A DNA stretch of 64,000 bases from Thiosocius sp963719025 (GCA_963719025.1 CAVRBK010000062.1:57650-121649); one strand, 5' to 3'. Counted from the first letter of the stretch, positions 1-10,272 are shown. The notes: generated by a model not told the origin, from the letters alone. Numbers and translations: made by a program.

Positions 1-678
1 GACAAAGCCCTGCAGGTCCTCGACCACCAGCAGGTTGGCATCGAGCGTGGCCGCCATGATCAGGAACACCAGGCCGGTGATCGTGCCGACGCCGAGACCG
101 ACGATGGCGCCATCGCCGGCGACCGGCAGGAGCTTGTTGCAGCGCTTGATGAACCAGTGTGCCGAGCTGACATAGACCAGGATAGCCACCGGTGCGGCGA
201 CAATGGCCAGGCTGCTGTAGGCGAGTTCGGTGTCGACGAACCTGGCCAGTATCGCCACCAGGGCCCCGAGCGAACCGGCAAAGATACCGGCGACGATCTT
301 TGCGTCGGCGCAATAAACACGGGATTTCTTGTCATGCAGGCCGTAGGCCAGGCCTACCGCCAGGCCAACCCCGGCACCGACCAGCACCAGCGGCTCGAGA
401 CCGAGACGCGGCGCGCCCTGCCAGGTGTAGATCAGCATGGCGATAAAGGTGAAATTGGCCACCAGCACGGTCAGGCGCATGCTGCCGTAGAACAGGGACG
501 TCAGCGCGGATGAACCGGTGATCGCGGCAAACAGGGCCAGGGTGAGGGGAAGGTGTTCGCGGGTGATCTCGACCAGCAGGACGAACAGGGTGCCGAAGAT
601 GACCCCGACCATCGCCCAGGTGACGCCGCGAAGGAGAAGATCTTCGATGTAATGATTTTGCCGTGTTTGCTGCTGCAC
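1..678 (-). CDS. Integral membrane protein, 3' part beyond the window (partial)
   Basis: The minus-strand frame stays open to the window edge and reads as a hydrophobic protein with about six membrane segments, for example TWAMVGVIFGTLFVLLVEI, LVANFTFIAMLIYTW, LVLVGAGVGLAVGLAY, IVAGIFAGSLGALVAILA and LAIVAAPVAILVYVSS. Between the third and fourth segments is a short cytoplasmic-looking loop with HDKKSRVYCADAK. No ATG opens this frame near its 5' end. I used the GTG at 678; a TTG near 783 or an internal ATG at 612 are alternatives. The C-terminus lies outside the window. I do not recognise the family and assign no function. It is codirectional with the ABC-F gene upstream of it, about 140 bases away. 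Confidence 0.55.
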   Translation of the reverse strand, partial: MQQQTRQNHYIEDLLLRGVTWAMVGVIFGTLFVLLVEITREHLPLTLALFAAITGSSALTSLFYGSMRLTVLVANFTFIAMLIYTWQGAPRLGLEPLVLVGAGVGLAVGLAYGLHDKKSRVYCADAKIVAGIFAGSLGALVAILARFVDTELAYSSLAIVAAPVAILVYVSSAHWFIKRCNKLLPVAGDGAIVGLGVGTITGLVFLIMAATLDANLLVVEDLQGFV

Positions 679-820
679 ACCGGTGCCCTCATGAAAACTG
701 CGCGGGGGCGGGTAAGGATCGCGATCATGATAGCCCAGTCGAAGGGGTCTCCCGCTGCCGGCTGCAACGGGTTTTTCCAATGATCATCCCTGGTCGGTCA
801 CGGCTGAGACGATCAGGAAC

Positions 821-2712
<1,892 letters not shown>

Positions 2713-2754
2713 GGGGCCGGCATCCTGACACAAAGCGGCGCACTCGGCATCCGT

Positions 2755-3342
2755 TCAGCGCCGGACCAGGGCATAGCCTTTCTCGACCAGACCGGTCGGG
2801 TGCGGCACCTCGAGCGCGGGTTCGTTGGGCCATTGCCAGCGCGCCGGGTCGAACAGGGTTCGCATGTCGGGAACCGGACAGTCGTAGGGCGGACCACCCG
2901 CCTGCCCGGTCTGCATGAACAGCGCGAGCAGGTGACTGCCCGGCAGCAGCCAGCTCGCCAGGCGCTGTTCGTAGTCGGTCCAGTAGTCCGGCTCGATGGC
3001 ACACAGGCAGGTCTGTTCGTAGATCACGTCGAACGGCTCGGCCGGCTGCCAGTGCAGCAGGTCGGCCTGCACCACATCGGCGCTCAGGCCCAGCGCGCTG
3101 AGCTGCGCCTTCAGCCGCATCACCGGCTGAGCGGCAATATCCACCGCGGTCACCTCGCACCCGGCACGGATCAGTTCCGCCACCTCGTGACCATGTCCAC
3201 AGCCGGGCACCAGCACGCGGCCGGCTGGCACCAGGCCCTGTTGCAGCCAGTGCTGCAGGGCCGGGCTGGCCTGCCCCCGGTCCCAGCCGGTCTTCTGCGC
3301 CCGGTAACGCTTTTCCCATTCCTGCTGCCGCTGTTCGTTCAT
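2755..3342 (-). CDS. tpm: Thiopurine S-methyltransferase family protein (SAM-dependent)
   Basis: A 195-residue class I SAM methyltransferase of the TPMT family. In bacteria these enzymes methylate thiopurine, selenium or tellurium compounds. The N-terminus has the family's QEWEKRYRAQKTGWDRG stretch, where the conserved tryptophan contacts the substrate. It is followed by the SAM loop VLVPGCGHGHEVAEL (motif I), the acidic residue of motif II in VTAVDIA, and the family sequence FDVIYEQTCLCAIEP. The later YDCPVPDMRTLFDP region is also typical. I start at the ATG at 3342 (MNEQRQQEW), which fits family alignments better than an upstream alternative at 3372. It is divergent from the Crp/Fnr gene, with about 116 bases between the two starts. 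Substrate in this organism is unknown. Confidence 0.85.
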   Translation of the reverse strand: MNEQRQQEWEKRYRAQKTGWDRGQASPALQHWLQQGLVPAGRVLVPGCGHGHEVAELIRAGCEVTAVDIAAQPVMRLKAQLSALGLSADVVQADLLHWQPAEPFDVIYEQTCLCAIEPDYWTDYEQRLASWLLPGSHLLALFMQTGQAGGPPYDCPVPDMRTLFDPARWQWPNEPALEVPHPTGLVEKGYALVRR

Positions 3343-3458
3343 GCTGCTGTCTCCTGCCCACAGGGATAGCACGTTAACCCGAATCCCCCACTTTCCGAGT
3401 CCTTAATCCAGGTCAATTAGTAATATCCCTGAACTTGCTAAAAAGCTAAAATTCCGAA

Positions 3459-4166
3459 ATGAATGTTCGTGTCGCCTTTAAAGAAGCCTGGTCCGGTCAG
3501 GCCGATTGCAAACAGTGCTCGCTGCGCGAGTCGGTGCTGTTTGCCGGTTTGCGGGCATCCGATTTCGAAAAGCTCCACCAGCCGATCAACCAGCTCACCC
3601 TGCAGCCCGGACAGCACCTGTATCATGCCGGGGACAATGGCGACCGCCTGTTCACGATTCGCAGCGGCATGCTCAAGCTGGTGCAGTACCTGCCCGATGG
3701 CGCGCAACGCATCGTGCGCCTGATCAGGACATCAGACGTCGCCGGCCTCGAATCCATGGTGGGCAAGGCCTACGAACACGATGCGATCGTGCTGCAGCCG
3801 ACCGAGATCTGTTGCCTGCCGGTCGACACCGTGCGAATGCTGGGTAAGGAAAACCCGGATCTTCACGTCGAACTGCTGCGCCGCTGGCAGCACGCCCTCA
3901 GCGAGGCCGATGCCTGGCTGACCGAACTGTCGACCGGGCCGGCACGCGAACGCGTTGCGCGACTGTTGCTGCGCCTGGTGCGTGATGAAGAGCACCCCGA
4001 ATGCACCCTGTTCGGCCGCGAGGACCTCGGCGCCATGCTGGGGATCACTACCGAAACCGCCAGCCGGACCATCGCCGAGTTCAAGCGCCAGGGCCTGTTG
4101 AACGACCTCGGCGGCAACCGCTACCGGGTCGATATGGAAAAGGTCGACGCACTCCTCGCCGACTGA
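3459..4166 (+). CDS. Crp/Fnr family transcriptional regulator
   Basis: This 235-residue protein has a cyclic-nucleotide-binding fold (about 25-140), a dimerisation helix and a C-terminal winged HTH (about 165-235). The recognition helix reads TTETASRTIAEFKRQG, with the Glu and Ser-Arg placement used by FNR-type proteins to read TTGAT half-sites. Near the N-terminus there is a C17-x2-C20 pair, and a second pair C118-C119 lies in the sensor domain. FNR itself uses three N-terminal cysteines plus one internal cysteine for a [4Fe-4S] cluster, so the cysteine set here is incomplete or different. It could sense redox state or thiols, but that is inference. No neighbouring target gene is obvious; it is divergent from the TPMT-like gene. 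Confidence 0.85.
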   Translation: MNVRVAFKEAWSGQADCKQCSLRESVLFAGLRASDFEKLHQPINQLTLQPGQHLYHAGDNGDRLFTIRSGMLKLVQYLPDGAQRIVRLIRTSDVAGLESMVGKAYEHDAIVLQPTEICCLPVDTVRMLGKENPDLHVELLRRWQHALSEADAWLTELSTGPARERVARLLLRLVRDEEHPECTLFGREDLGAMLGITTETASRTIAEFKRQGLLNDLGGNRYRVDMEKVDALLAD

Positions 4167-4209
4167 GGACGCGAAACCCTCCCCCGCACCCCACACCGGC
4201 GGCGGGTCG

Positions 4210-4431
4210 CTATTCCCGCCAGAAAGGTTTTTCCGACTCCTGCCGCGCCTGTGCTGCGGATACCCCGATGTCGTTGAGCAGCCGCTCATCCAGGCGGGAC
4301 AGCGCACGACGCTGACGGGCACGCTGAACCATCCGATCGATCGCAACCATCAACCGCAGCGCACCCGCTTGCAGGCAACGCCCCATGTCGCGCCAGTTTG
4401 CCCCAACAGCCTGAATCCGCACTGATTCCAT
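4210..4431 (-). CDS. DUF1127 family protein (YjiS-like)
   Basis: A 73-residue basic protein whose C-terminal half carries the DUF1127 signature: RRALSRLDERLLNDIGVS followed by A, R, E and the terminal KPFWRE. DUF1127 proteins are short, arginine-rich and often induced by stress or phosphate limitation; some bind RNA. The N-terminal 30 residues are less conserved. It lies on the minus strand between the Crp/Fnr and LysR regulator genes, 43 bases past the stop of the former, and appears monocistronic. Confidence 0.8.
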   Translation of the reverse strand: MESVRIQAVGANWRDMGRCLQAGALRLMVAIDRMVQRARQRRALSRLDERLLNDIGVSAAQARQESEKPFWRE

Positions 4432-4589
4432 CGCCCTGCCCTCACATCGATTGGCCTTGAGTCGACCCTAGTGGGGCAGCGCAAATGCGACCAATCGTTT
4501 GTGTGGAAGCCGGCAATCGGAATTGCCGATGGGCAGGATTCGCGATGATCTGCTTCAATCCCCAGTACACCCCGCGACAGGAGCCCGCC

Positions 4590-5498
4590 ATGGAGCTGTA
4601 CCAACTCAAGACCTTCGTCAAGGTCGCAGACGAGGGCAACCTGACCCGTGCCGCGGAGTTGCTGTTCACCAGCCAGCCGGCGATCAGTGCACAGATCAAG
4701 GCCCTCGAAGAAGAGTTGGGCGTCGCGCTGTTCGACCGCAGCTCGCGCGGCATGCAACTGACCGCCAAGGGTGAACTGCTGTACAAGCAGGCCGTGGAGA
4801 CACTGAGCGCGGCGGCCAAGCTGAAATCCGACGCCCAGCAACTGCAGCAGGAACTGGTTGGCGAGGTGAAGATCGGCGTGCATACCGACTTCGATTTCAT
4901 GCGCATCGGTGCACTGCACAGCCTGCTGGTAGAGCGCCACCCGCGTGTCGCCCCGCATTTCATGGCAGGCATGTCGGCCACGATCCTGCCGGATATCCGC
5001 CGCGGTGTGCTCGACGCCGGTTTCTTTTTCGGCCCCTGCAGCCTGGCCGATCTCGCCATCACGCACCTGCTGGATGTGCCGATTCAGGTGGTGGGACCGG
5101 CGGACTGGGCCGACCGGATCGACGGGGCCTCGATGGCCGACCTGATCCAGCTGCCGTGGGTTTATACCTCGGACGACTGTCCCTTCTATGCACTCAGTCA
5201 GACCCTGTTTACCCAGCACGGTAGCGAGCCCGCCCGGGTCGCTTATGTCGACAGCGAAGACGCGGTTCGCGCCCTGATCCGCGCAGGTGCGGGTATTTCG
5301 CTGCTGCGCGCGGACGACGCATCACGCATGCAGGATGCGGGCGAGGCCGTCTGTTGGCAGGGCGAGATCCTGAGCATGCCGTTGAGTTTCGCCGTGCAGC
5401 GGCAACGTGCCGGTGAACCGTTGATCAGGGCGACCCGAAAACTGGTCGCCGAGAACTGGGGTGAATCAGCTGAATTGGCTGATCGGGTCGAGGCGTGA
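4590..5498 (+). CDS. LysR family transcriptional regulator
   Basis: The protein has 302 residues, the normal LysR length. The N-terminal winged HTH is canonical: MELYQLKTFVKVADEGNLT, then AAELLFTSQPAISAQIKALE, then FDRSSRGMQLTAKGE. The rest is a periplasmic-binding-protein-like effector domain (about 90-295). I chose the ATG at 4590 because it opens the HTH exactly and is preceded by a CAGGAG ribosome-binding site. LysR regulators usually control a divergent neighbour; here the DUF1127 gene (start 4431) is the only divergent one. The gene directly downstream is a thioesterase remnant. Effector unknown. Confidence 0.9.
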   Translation: MELYQLKTFVKVADEGNLTRAAELLFTSQPAISAQIKALEEELGVALFDRSSRGMQLTAKGELLYKQAVETLSAAAKLKSDAQQLQQELVGEVKIGVHTDFDFMRIGALHSLLVERHPRVAPHFMAGMSATILPDIRRGVLDAGFFFGPCSLADLAITHLLDVPIQVVGPADWADRIDGASMADLIQLPWVYTSDDCPFYALSQTLFTQHGSEPARVAYVDSEDAVRALIRAGAGISLLRADDASRMQDAGEAVCWQGEILSMPLSFAVQRQRAGEPLIRATRKLVAENWGESAELADRVEA

Positions 5499-5506
5499 AG
5501 GCGCGA

Positions 5507-5707
5507 GATTGCGGCTCAGACGCAGGCGCCACCCCGCCGGGCATGCGGGTCACGGCGGTGGTCTAACTGACGGCCGTCGTGGGCAAGAAACGGGTGTTCA
5601 ACGTCGAGGCCAGCGACGGGGTCGATGTGATCTCACGCGGACGCCACGAACGGTTCGTCATCGATCGCGCAAAATTCGATGCAAGACTGGCCAACAAGCA
5701 GCCCTGA
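5507..5707 (+). pseudogene. Remnant of a FlK-like (fluoroacetyl-CoA thioesterase family) thioesterase
   Basis: In one frame the sequence reads ATPPGMRVTAVV, a TAA stop, then VVGKKRVFNVEASDGVD and RGRHERFVIDRAKF before a final TGA. The GM-V-a, vF-VeA-Dg and HERFVID elements resemble the second half of hotdog-fold thioesterases of the FlK family. The N-terminal half and the catalytic Thr/His region are missing, because the LysR gene ends only 8 bases upstream. A stop codon also interrupts the remainder. It is best read as a decayed fragment that was once cotranscribed with the regulator. Family assignment is by recalled pattern only. Confidence 0.45.
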
Positions 5708-5753
5708 GCAGGCGCAGCGACTACCCTTGCGCCGGGGACCGGCGGCACGGCAC

Positions 5754-5784
5754 AAAAAACCCTGCCGACGTGGCAGGGTTTTTT
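5754..5784. terminator. Bidirectional rho-independent terminator
   Basis: A perfect inverted repeat AAAAAACCCTGCC / GGCAGGGTTTTTT with a 5-base loop. It carries a T-run in either direction, so it can end transcription from both the LysR/thioesterase-remnant side and the convergent HbpS-like gene. Confidence 0.85.
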
Positions 5785-5804
5785 GTGTTCGACCCGGTCG
5801 GGTC

Positions 5805-6299
5805 TTACATGGACATCTCGAGATCGGTCGCAACCGCATCGACGCCGGCCTGCGCGCATTCCTGATCGGTCTCACCGCTCGGTGCACCCGACACCCCGAC
5901 CCCACCGATCAATGAACCACCGACCTGGATAGGCACACCGCCGGCCGACATTACCAGCCCCGGGACCCGCCCGATCGGGGTGCCGGCACGTGATGCCAGT
6001 TCGGACGTGGCGACGTTGAACATCACTGCGGCATAGGCCTTGCCCTTGGAGATCGGCAGCGTAATGGTCGCCGCAATCGTGTCGCGCAACACGGCCTGGG
6101 GAACGCCGTCACGGTCAACCACGGTCACGCCGATCTGGATGCCTTTCTCGCGGCAGGCATCCACCGCGCCCTGTGCCACGGCCTGGGCGGTCTGCAGCGA
6201 CATGCGCTTCACCTCGATCACCATCGGATCATCGGAGGCCTGGGCTGGCAGTCCGAACAGTGCGGCACTCATGCAACTGGCAATAAAAATTCTCTTCAC
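5805..6299 (-). CDS. Secreted HbpS/GlcG-family (DUF336) protein
   Basis: A 164-residue protein with a Sec signal peptide (MKRIFIASCMSAALFGLP, cleavage near AQA-SDD). The mature domain is of the HbpS/GlcG/PduO-C type. The helix LQTAQAVAQGAVDACREKG is followed by VTVVDRDGVPQAVLRD and by the glycine-rich end GGVPIQVGGSLIGGVGVSG with ETDQECAQAG, all typical. HbpS of Streptomyces binds haem; many proteobacterial exported members are uncharacterised. The periplasmic location fits a haem- or cofactor-binding role, but that is inference. It is convergent with the LysR/thioesterase side across a strong terminator. Confidence 0.8.
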   Translation of the reverse strand: MKRIFIASCMSAALFGLPAQASDDPMVIEVKRMSLQTAQAVAQGAVDACREKGIQIGVTVVDRDGVPQAVLRDTIAATITLPISKGKAYAAVMFNVATSELASRAGTPIGRVPGLVMSAGGVPIQVGGSLIGGVGVSGAPSGETDQECAQAGVDAVATDLEMSM

Positions 6300-6324
6300 A
6301 TCAATCTCCTGTTTTTATGGGGGC

Positions 6325-7206
6325 TCATGGCCTGAGGAAATAGCCCTGACTCGCGACAAAGTTACCCGAGATTTTGGCAAACTGGTACTGAAACTCGAAC
6401 CTGTCCTGCTGGGTCGGTTCGATGCGTTTTTTTGGTCGGCGGTGCACACGGCCATCGGCGCAGTTGATCGCGACAAACGCCACCTCCGGCCAATAGGCGC
6501 TGTCCACCGTGGAAAACCCGGCCGACGGTATTCGCAGGTCGGCCAACAGCAAACGCTGCGAACCGGCCTGCTCACACAGGCTTTCCACGCCGCCGCGCCC
6601 GGCCTCGATATGGCTGCGGAACGGCAGGTTAGACCCACCAAGGGTCACCGCATCCGGGCCAAGCTGTCTGGCCGCAACCTGTTCCAGCTCGTCCCTGAGC
6701 CGGGCCGCGTAGCTGGCCGGCGTAAAGGCCGCCAAGCCGGCCCGATCGTGCACATCGGCCTCGACCAGCACGCGCAGATTCGGTTTAACCGGCGCCGCGA
6801 CGGTGCCCGGAGGTTGCGCAGCTACCGGCGCAGGTTTCGCCACCACGGCCGTTGGCTTGGAGAGGGTGACCGGCGCGGTCGACGGCTCAGGCGTGGTCGG
6901 TTCCGGCGTGATGGGTGCGGGCCGGGCTTCCACCACCCTGGGCGCAACAACCGGCTTGGATAGTGTTGCGTCAGGCGGTGGTGGCGCGACAACCACGTCG
7001 ACCGGCGGCTCCGGCGAATCTGCCCGCTGTGCCGTCGGTCCATCGATCCATTCCGCCAGGGGCAGGAAACGCAGGGCCAGCAGGATCAGCACCCCGAGTA
7101 CGATCAGCATCAGCGGCCCGCCGAAGAAACCGCGCTGTCGCCGCAGCCGGCCTGCCGCCGTGACCGATCCAGCGTTGGCGAGTTGTCCGTTCAATGAGGC
7201 GGTCAT
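6325..7206 (-). CDS. Hypothetical single-pass membrane protein with proline-rich linker
   Basis: About 293 residues. A basic cytoplasmic N-terminus (GRLRRQRG) precedes one membrane helix, LMLIVLGVLILLALRFLPL. A 100-residue Pro/Ala/Val linker with repeated TLSKP elements then leads to a folded C-terminal domain of about 150 residues starting at NLRVLVEADVHDRAGL. The architecture resembles cell-envelope-spanning proteins such as TonB or DamX, but I recognise no domain. I prefer the ATG at 7206, which has an AGGA ribosome-binding site; a GTG at 7245 would add 13 residues. It follows ispG on the same strand and is probably cotranscribed with it. Confidence 0.6.
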   Translation of the reverse strand: MTASLNGQLANAGSVTAAGRLRRQRGFFGGPLMLIVLGVLILLALRFLPLAEWIDGPTAQRADSPEPPVDVVVAPPPPDATLSKPVVAPRVVEARPAPITPEPTTPEPSTAPVTLSKPTAVVAKPAPVAAQPPGTVAAPVKPNLRVLVEADVHDRAGLAAFTPASYAARLRDELEQVAARQLGPDAVTLGGSNLPFRSHIEAGRGGVESLCEQAGSQRLLLADLRIPSAGFSTVDSAYWPEVAFVAINCADGRVHRRPKKRIEPTQQDRFEFQYQFAKISGNFVASQGYFLRP

Positions 7207-7251
7207 ACGGCGATCCTGCGCGATCTGGTCAGGTGAGAACGACACGGTCGG

Positions 7252-8490
7252 TCAGGCCTGCTTCGCATTGTCGCCGTAGTGACTACGGACATACTGGTCG
7301 ACGATTTCCTGGAACTCGGCCGCGATGTTGTCACCTTTGAGCGTGACCGTTTTCCTGCCATCGACAAAGACCGGCGCAGCGGGTTGCTCACCGGTTCCCG
7401 GCAGGCTGATCCCGATATTGGCATGCTTGCTCTCGCCGGGCCCGTTGACCACGCAACCCATGACGGCGACATCCATGCGCTCGACACCCGGATAGCTTTT
7501 GCGCCATGCCGGCATCTGCTCACGCAGGTAGGTCTGGATGTCTTGCGCGAGTTGCTGGAAATAGGTGCTGGTGGTGCGTCCGCAACCTGGGCAGGCAATC
7601 ACCATCGGCATGAAGGCACGCAGGCCCATTGACTGCAGGATCTCCTGCCCCACCCGTACTTCCTGGGTGCGGTCGCCGCCCGGTTCGGGTGTCAGCGATA
7701 TTCTGATCGTGTCGCCAATGCCCTGTTGCAGCAGTACTGCCAGCGCTGCGGTCGATGCAACGATACCCTTCGAGCCCATGCCGGCCTCGGTCAGGCCGAG
7801 GTGGAGGGCATGATCGCAGCGCGATGCCAGGGTCTGGTAGACCGCGATCAGGTCCTGCACCCGGCTCATCTTGCACGACAGGATGATCCGGTCGCGACCC
7901 AGTCCGATCTCTTCCGCCTTGGCGGCGCTCTGCAGTGCAGAAGCCACCATGATCTCGCACATCATCTGCTCGGCATCGAGTGGCTCCGCGGCAAGTGCGT
8001 TCTCATCCATCATGCGGGCGACCAGGCCCTTGTCGAGTGAACCCCAGTTCACACCAATGCGTACCGCCTTGTCGTTGGTGATCGCCGTTTCGATCATGCT
8101 CGCAAACTGTGCATCACGCTTTTCGCCGCTACCCACGTTGCCGGGGTTGATGCGGTACTTCGCCAGCGCCTGTGCACACTCGGGGTAATCGGCCAGCAAA
8201 CGATGCCCGTTGAAATGAAAATCGCCGACCAGCGGCACCGCCACGCCACGCGCGTCCAGGCCCTCGCGAATCGCCGGCACCGCCTGCGCGGCCGCCGCGC
8301 TGTTGACCGTGATGCGCACAAGTTCCGATCCCGCACGCGCCAGATCGGCGACCTGCTCGATCGTACCGGCAATATCCGCCGTGTCGGTGTTGGTCATCGA
8401 CTGCACCACCACCGGGGCATCTCCGCCGACAGTGACCTTGCCGACGCGAACTGCCACGGTCTGGTGACGCGTGATTGGGGAAACACTCAT
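7252..8490 (-). CDS. ispG: 4-hydroxy-3-methylbut-2-en-1-yl diphosphate synthase (flavodoxin)
   Basis: A 412-residue IspG (GcpE). It converts 2-C-methyl-D-erythritol 2,4-cyclodiphosphate to HMBPP in the cytosolic MEP isoprenoid pathway. Diagnostic sequences are VVVQSMTNTDTADI near the N-terminus, KYRINPGNVG, the [4Fe-4S] region IACPGCGRTTSTYFQQLA, and AVMGCVVNGPGESKHANIGI. The conserved cysteines of CPxC and MGC ligate the cluster. Length is somewhat above the E. coli enzyme (372), as in many gammaproteobacteria that carry an insertion. The start ATG at 8490 gives MSVSPITRHQTVAVRVG. It is probably the first gene of a unit with the downstream membrane protein. Confidence 0.97.
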   Translation of the reverse strand: MSVSPITRHQTVAVRVGKVTVGGDAPVVVQSMTNTDTADIAGTIEQVADLARAGSELVRITVNSAAAAQAVPAIREGLDARGVAVPLVGDFHFNGHRLLADYPECAQALAKYRINPGNVGSGEKRDAQFASMIETAITNDKAVRIGVNWGSLDKGLVARMMDENALAAEPLDAEQMMCEIMVASALQSAAKAEEIGLGRDRIILSCKMSRVQDLIAVYQTLASRCDHALHLGLTEAGMGSKGIVASTAALAVLLQQGIGDTIRISLTPEPGGDRTQEVRVGQEILQSMGLRAFMPMVIACPGCGRTTSTYFQQLAQDIQTYLREQMPAWRKSYPGVERMDVAVMGCVVNGPGESKHANIGISLPGTGEQPAAPVFVDGRKTVTLKGDNIAAEFQEIVDQYVRSHYGDNAKQA

Positions 8491-8679
8491 GAATTGAGCA
8501 CTCGCTGCTGGCTCGGGAATAACCCGGAATCATAGCAAAATCCATGCTTTGGCGGCGCCGTGCTGGTCGCGGGGTTCAACGGTTCCCGATCAATATTCCG
8601 CAAGCCAGATGTCTGCGAGACCACCAGAAGGCAAGCTACCGGCCGATCGAGGTAGTGCTGCAGCGGCGATATCCGTTCT

Positions 8680-8760
8680 TCCCGCGAAGATCCCGTCACT
8701 CCCGCGAGCACCCCGTCACTCCCGCGAAGACCCCGTCATTCCCGCCTGCGCGGGGATGAC
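8680..8760. repeat. 20-bp tandem repeat ending in a REP-like palindrome
   Basis: Three consecutive 20-base units start with TCCCGCGA and end with CCCGTCA (8680-8699, 8700-8719, 8720-8739). They are followed by TCCCGCCTGCGCGGGGATGAC, whose GTCATTCCCGC / GCGGGGATGAC arms form a hairpin. This is the TCATTCCCGC class of extragenic palindrome scattered in many proteobacteria. The rest of the gene-free stretch between ispG and the SQR-like gene (8491-8938) shows no gene I can support. Confidence 0.7.
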
Positions 8761-8885
8761 GGCCGGGGCTGGCCCTGGCGACAGTTACAGGGATGACGAC
8801 GGGAGCCGGCTTCGACGATGGTTACGAGACAGGCGATCCGAATCAACGAGACAACCAGGCACAACCAGAAGGCATACGCAGCCAC

Positions 8886-8917
8886 AAAAAAAGCCCGACC
8901 ATCGCTGGCCGGGCTTT
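8886..8917 (-). terminator. Rho-independent terminator of the SQR-like gene
   Basis: An 11-base stem with one mismatch (AAAGCCCGACC / GGCCGGGCTTT), six-base loop, followed on the minus strand by seven T residues. It lies just past the stop codon at 8939. Confidence 0.85.
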
Positions 8918-8938
8918 CCTGTAGCGATAGGTCTGCGC

Positions 8939-10210
8939 TTATTTCAGACGATTGATACCGAGCATCTTCAGGATGTACTTCTCGTAGATCGGCTCCGAGG
9001 TACCCTTCTTCATCTTGCGGATGAAGTACTTCTCGAAAGCGATCTTGGCCATGTGCACCCATTTGCCTTTCTTGAACCAGGCCACGTTGCGCGGCGGGAT
9101 CTGCGGCAGGGCCACGAAGGCCGCACCGGTATCGCCCATATCGGCCAGGCAGATGGCGTTCCAGGTGGCCTTCTGATCTGGCTCCTTGCCGTCCAGCACG
9201 TTGTGGATGTTGTGCACGATCGCGGTAACCATCGACTCGATCATGTAGCCGGTCTTCGGTGCGCCGGTCGGTACCGCGGTGGCCTCGACCGGCGGGATCG
9301 CGATGCAGACGCCTGCCGAATAGATATTCGGGTAGGTCGGGTTGCGCTGGTGCTCGTCGACGAACACGAAACCACGCGGGTTACACAGGCCTTCGACATT
9401 CATCACCGCCTCGACGCCCTTGAACGCCGGCAGCATCATCGAGTACTTGAATTCGACCTCGTGGTCTCGCACCTTGTTGCCCGCATTGTCGAATTCCTCG
9501 ACATGCATCTTGCCTCTTTCAACCTTGGTGACCTTGGCATTGGTGATCCACTTCATGTGGTGATTGCGCATCTCGCTCTCGAGCATGCCCTGCGAGTCGC
9601 CGACACCGCCGAGTCCGAGGTGGCCGATGTACGGCTCCGAAGTGACAAAGGTCATCGGAACACGATCGCGCATCTTCCGCTTGCGCAGATCGGCGTCCAT
9701 GATGAACGCGAACTCGTAGGCCGGACCAAAGCAGGATGCAAACGGCATTGCACCGACGACCACGTGACCCGGATCGTCCAGCAATTCCTTGTACTTTTCG
9801 TAGGCCTCTTCGGCGTGGTCAACGGTACACACCGACATGGTGTTTCCGGTAGCCGGGCCGGCGCCCTCGACCTCTTCGAAGGCAAGGCGCGGACCGGTCG
9901 CGATGACCAGGTAGTCGTAGCCGAGAGTCTCACCATCTTCAAAGGTGAGCGTGTTGCCCGCAGCATCGATCTTGTCGCAGCGCTTGGCAACGAAATTGAT
10001 GCCCTTGCGTTCGAGGTGCGGGCGGATATCGAAGGTGATGCTTTCACGATCGCGCCATCCGACGGCAACCCATGGATTCGATGGCACGAACTGAAAGTAG
10101 TCGCGCTCATTGACCATCGTTACCTCATGTTCACTGCCGAGTTCCTCGCGCAGCTCGTACGCCGCAGGCATACCACCGGTGCCGGCACCAAGAATCACAA
10201 TATGAGCCAT
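8939..10210 (-). CDS. Sulfide:quinone oxidoreductase-like FAD flavoprotein
   Basis: A 423-residue two-dinucleotide-binding-domain flavoprotein. The FAD motif GAGTGGMPAAYEL sits at residues 8-20, and the second FAD-binding region is YDYLVIATGPRLAFE. Three cysteines match SQR-like placement: one in SVCTVDHAEEA, one in FASCFGPAYEF and one in YSAGVCIAIPP. The C-terminal GAPKTGYMIESM and a membrane-interacting amphipathic end (WFKKGKWVHMAKIAFEKYF) are typical of periplasm- or cytoplasm-side peripheral SQRs, which oxidise sulfide and reduce quinone. Similarity by eye is closest to the group often named SqrF. The precise type is uncertain, and another sulfur-compound dehydrogenase is possible. I chose the ATG at 10210 because it opens the FAD motif and has a strong GGAG site. 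Confidence 0.8.
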   Translation of the reverse strand: MAHIVILGAGTGGMPAAYELREELGSEHEVTMVNERDYFQFVPSNPWVAVGWRDRESITFDIRPHLERKGINFVAKRCDKIDAAGNTLTFEDGETLGYDYLVIATGPRLAFEEVEGAGPATGNTMSVCTVDHAEEAYEKYKELLDDPGHVVVGAMPFASCFGPAYEFAFIMDADLRKRKMRDRVPMTFVTSEPYIGHLGLGGVGDSQGMLESEMRNHHMKWITNAKVTKVERGKMHVEEFDNAGNKVRDHEVEFKYSMMLPAFKGVEAVMNVEGLCNPRGFVFVDEHQRNPTYPNIYSAGVCIAIPPVEATAVPTGAPKTGYMIESMVTAIVHNIHNVLDGKEPDQKATWNAICLADMGDTGAAFVALPQIPPRNVAWFKKGKWVHMAKIAFEKYFIRKMKKGTSEPIYEKYILKMLGINRLK

Positions 10211-10258
10211 TAAAATCTCCTCAAGAAGGCCTTTGGGCGTCGCCAGAACACATGGATC

Positions 10259-10272
10259 CCTTGTCAACAAGG
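10259..10272. promoter_or_regulatory. Palindrome upstream of the SQR-like gene
   Basis: CCTTGT-CA-ACAAGG, a perfect 6-base-arm inverted repeat, is 49 bases upstream of the SQR-like start codon. Its position would suit an operator in the leader or promoter region. The rest of the interval up to the DUF302 gene (10211-10519) holds a terminator and no gene I can support. Confidence 0.3.

Noticed and set aside
8680..8760. Possible CRISPR array
   Set aside because: Units abut without unique spacers and end in a REP-like palindrome; no cas genes are present.
8549..10213. Long plus-strand open frame opposite the SQR-like gene
   Set aside because: It mirrors the codon structure of the strongly conserved minus-strand flavoprotein gene; its translation is rich in His/Arg/Asp without any recognised domain.
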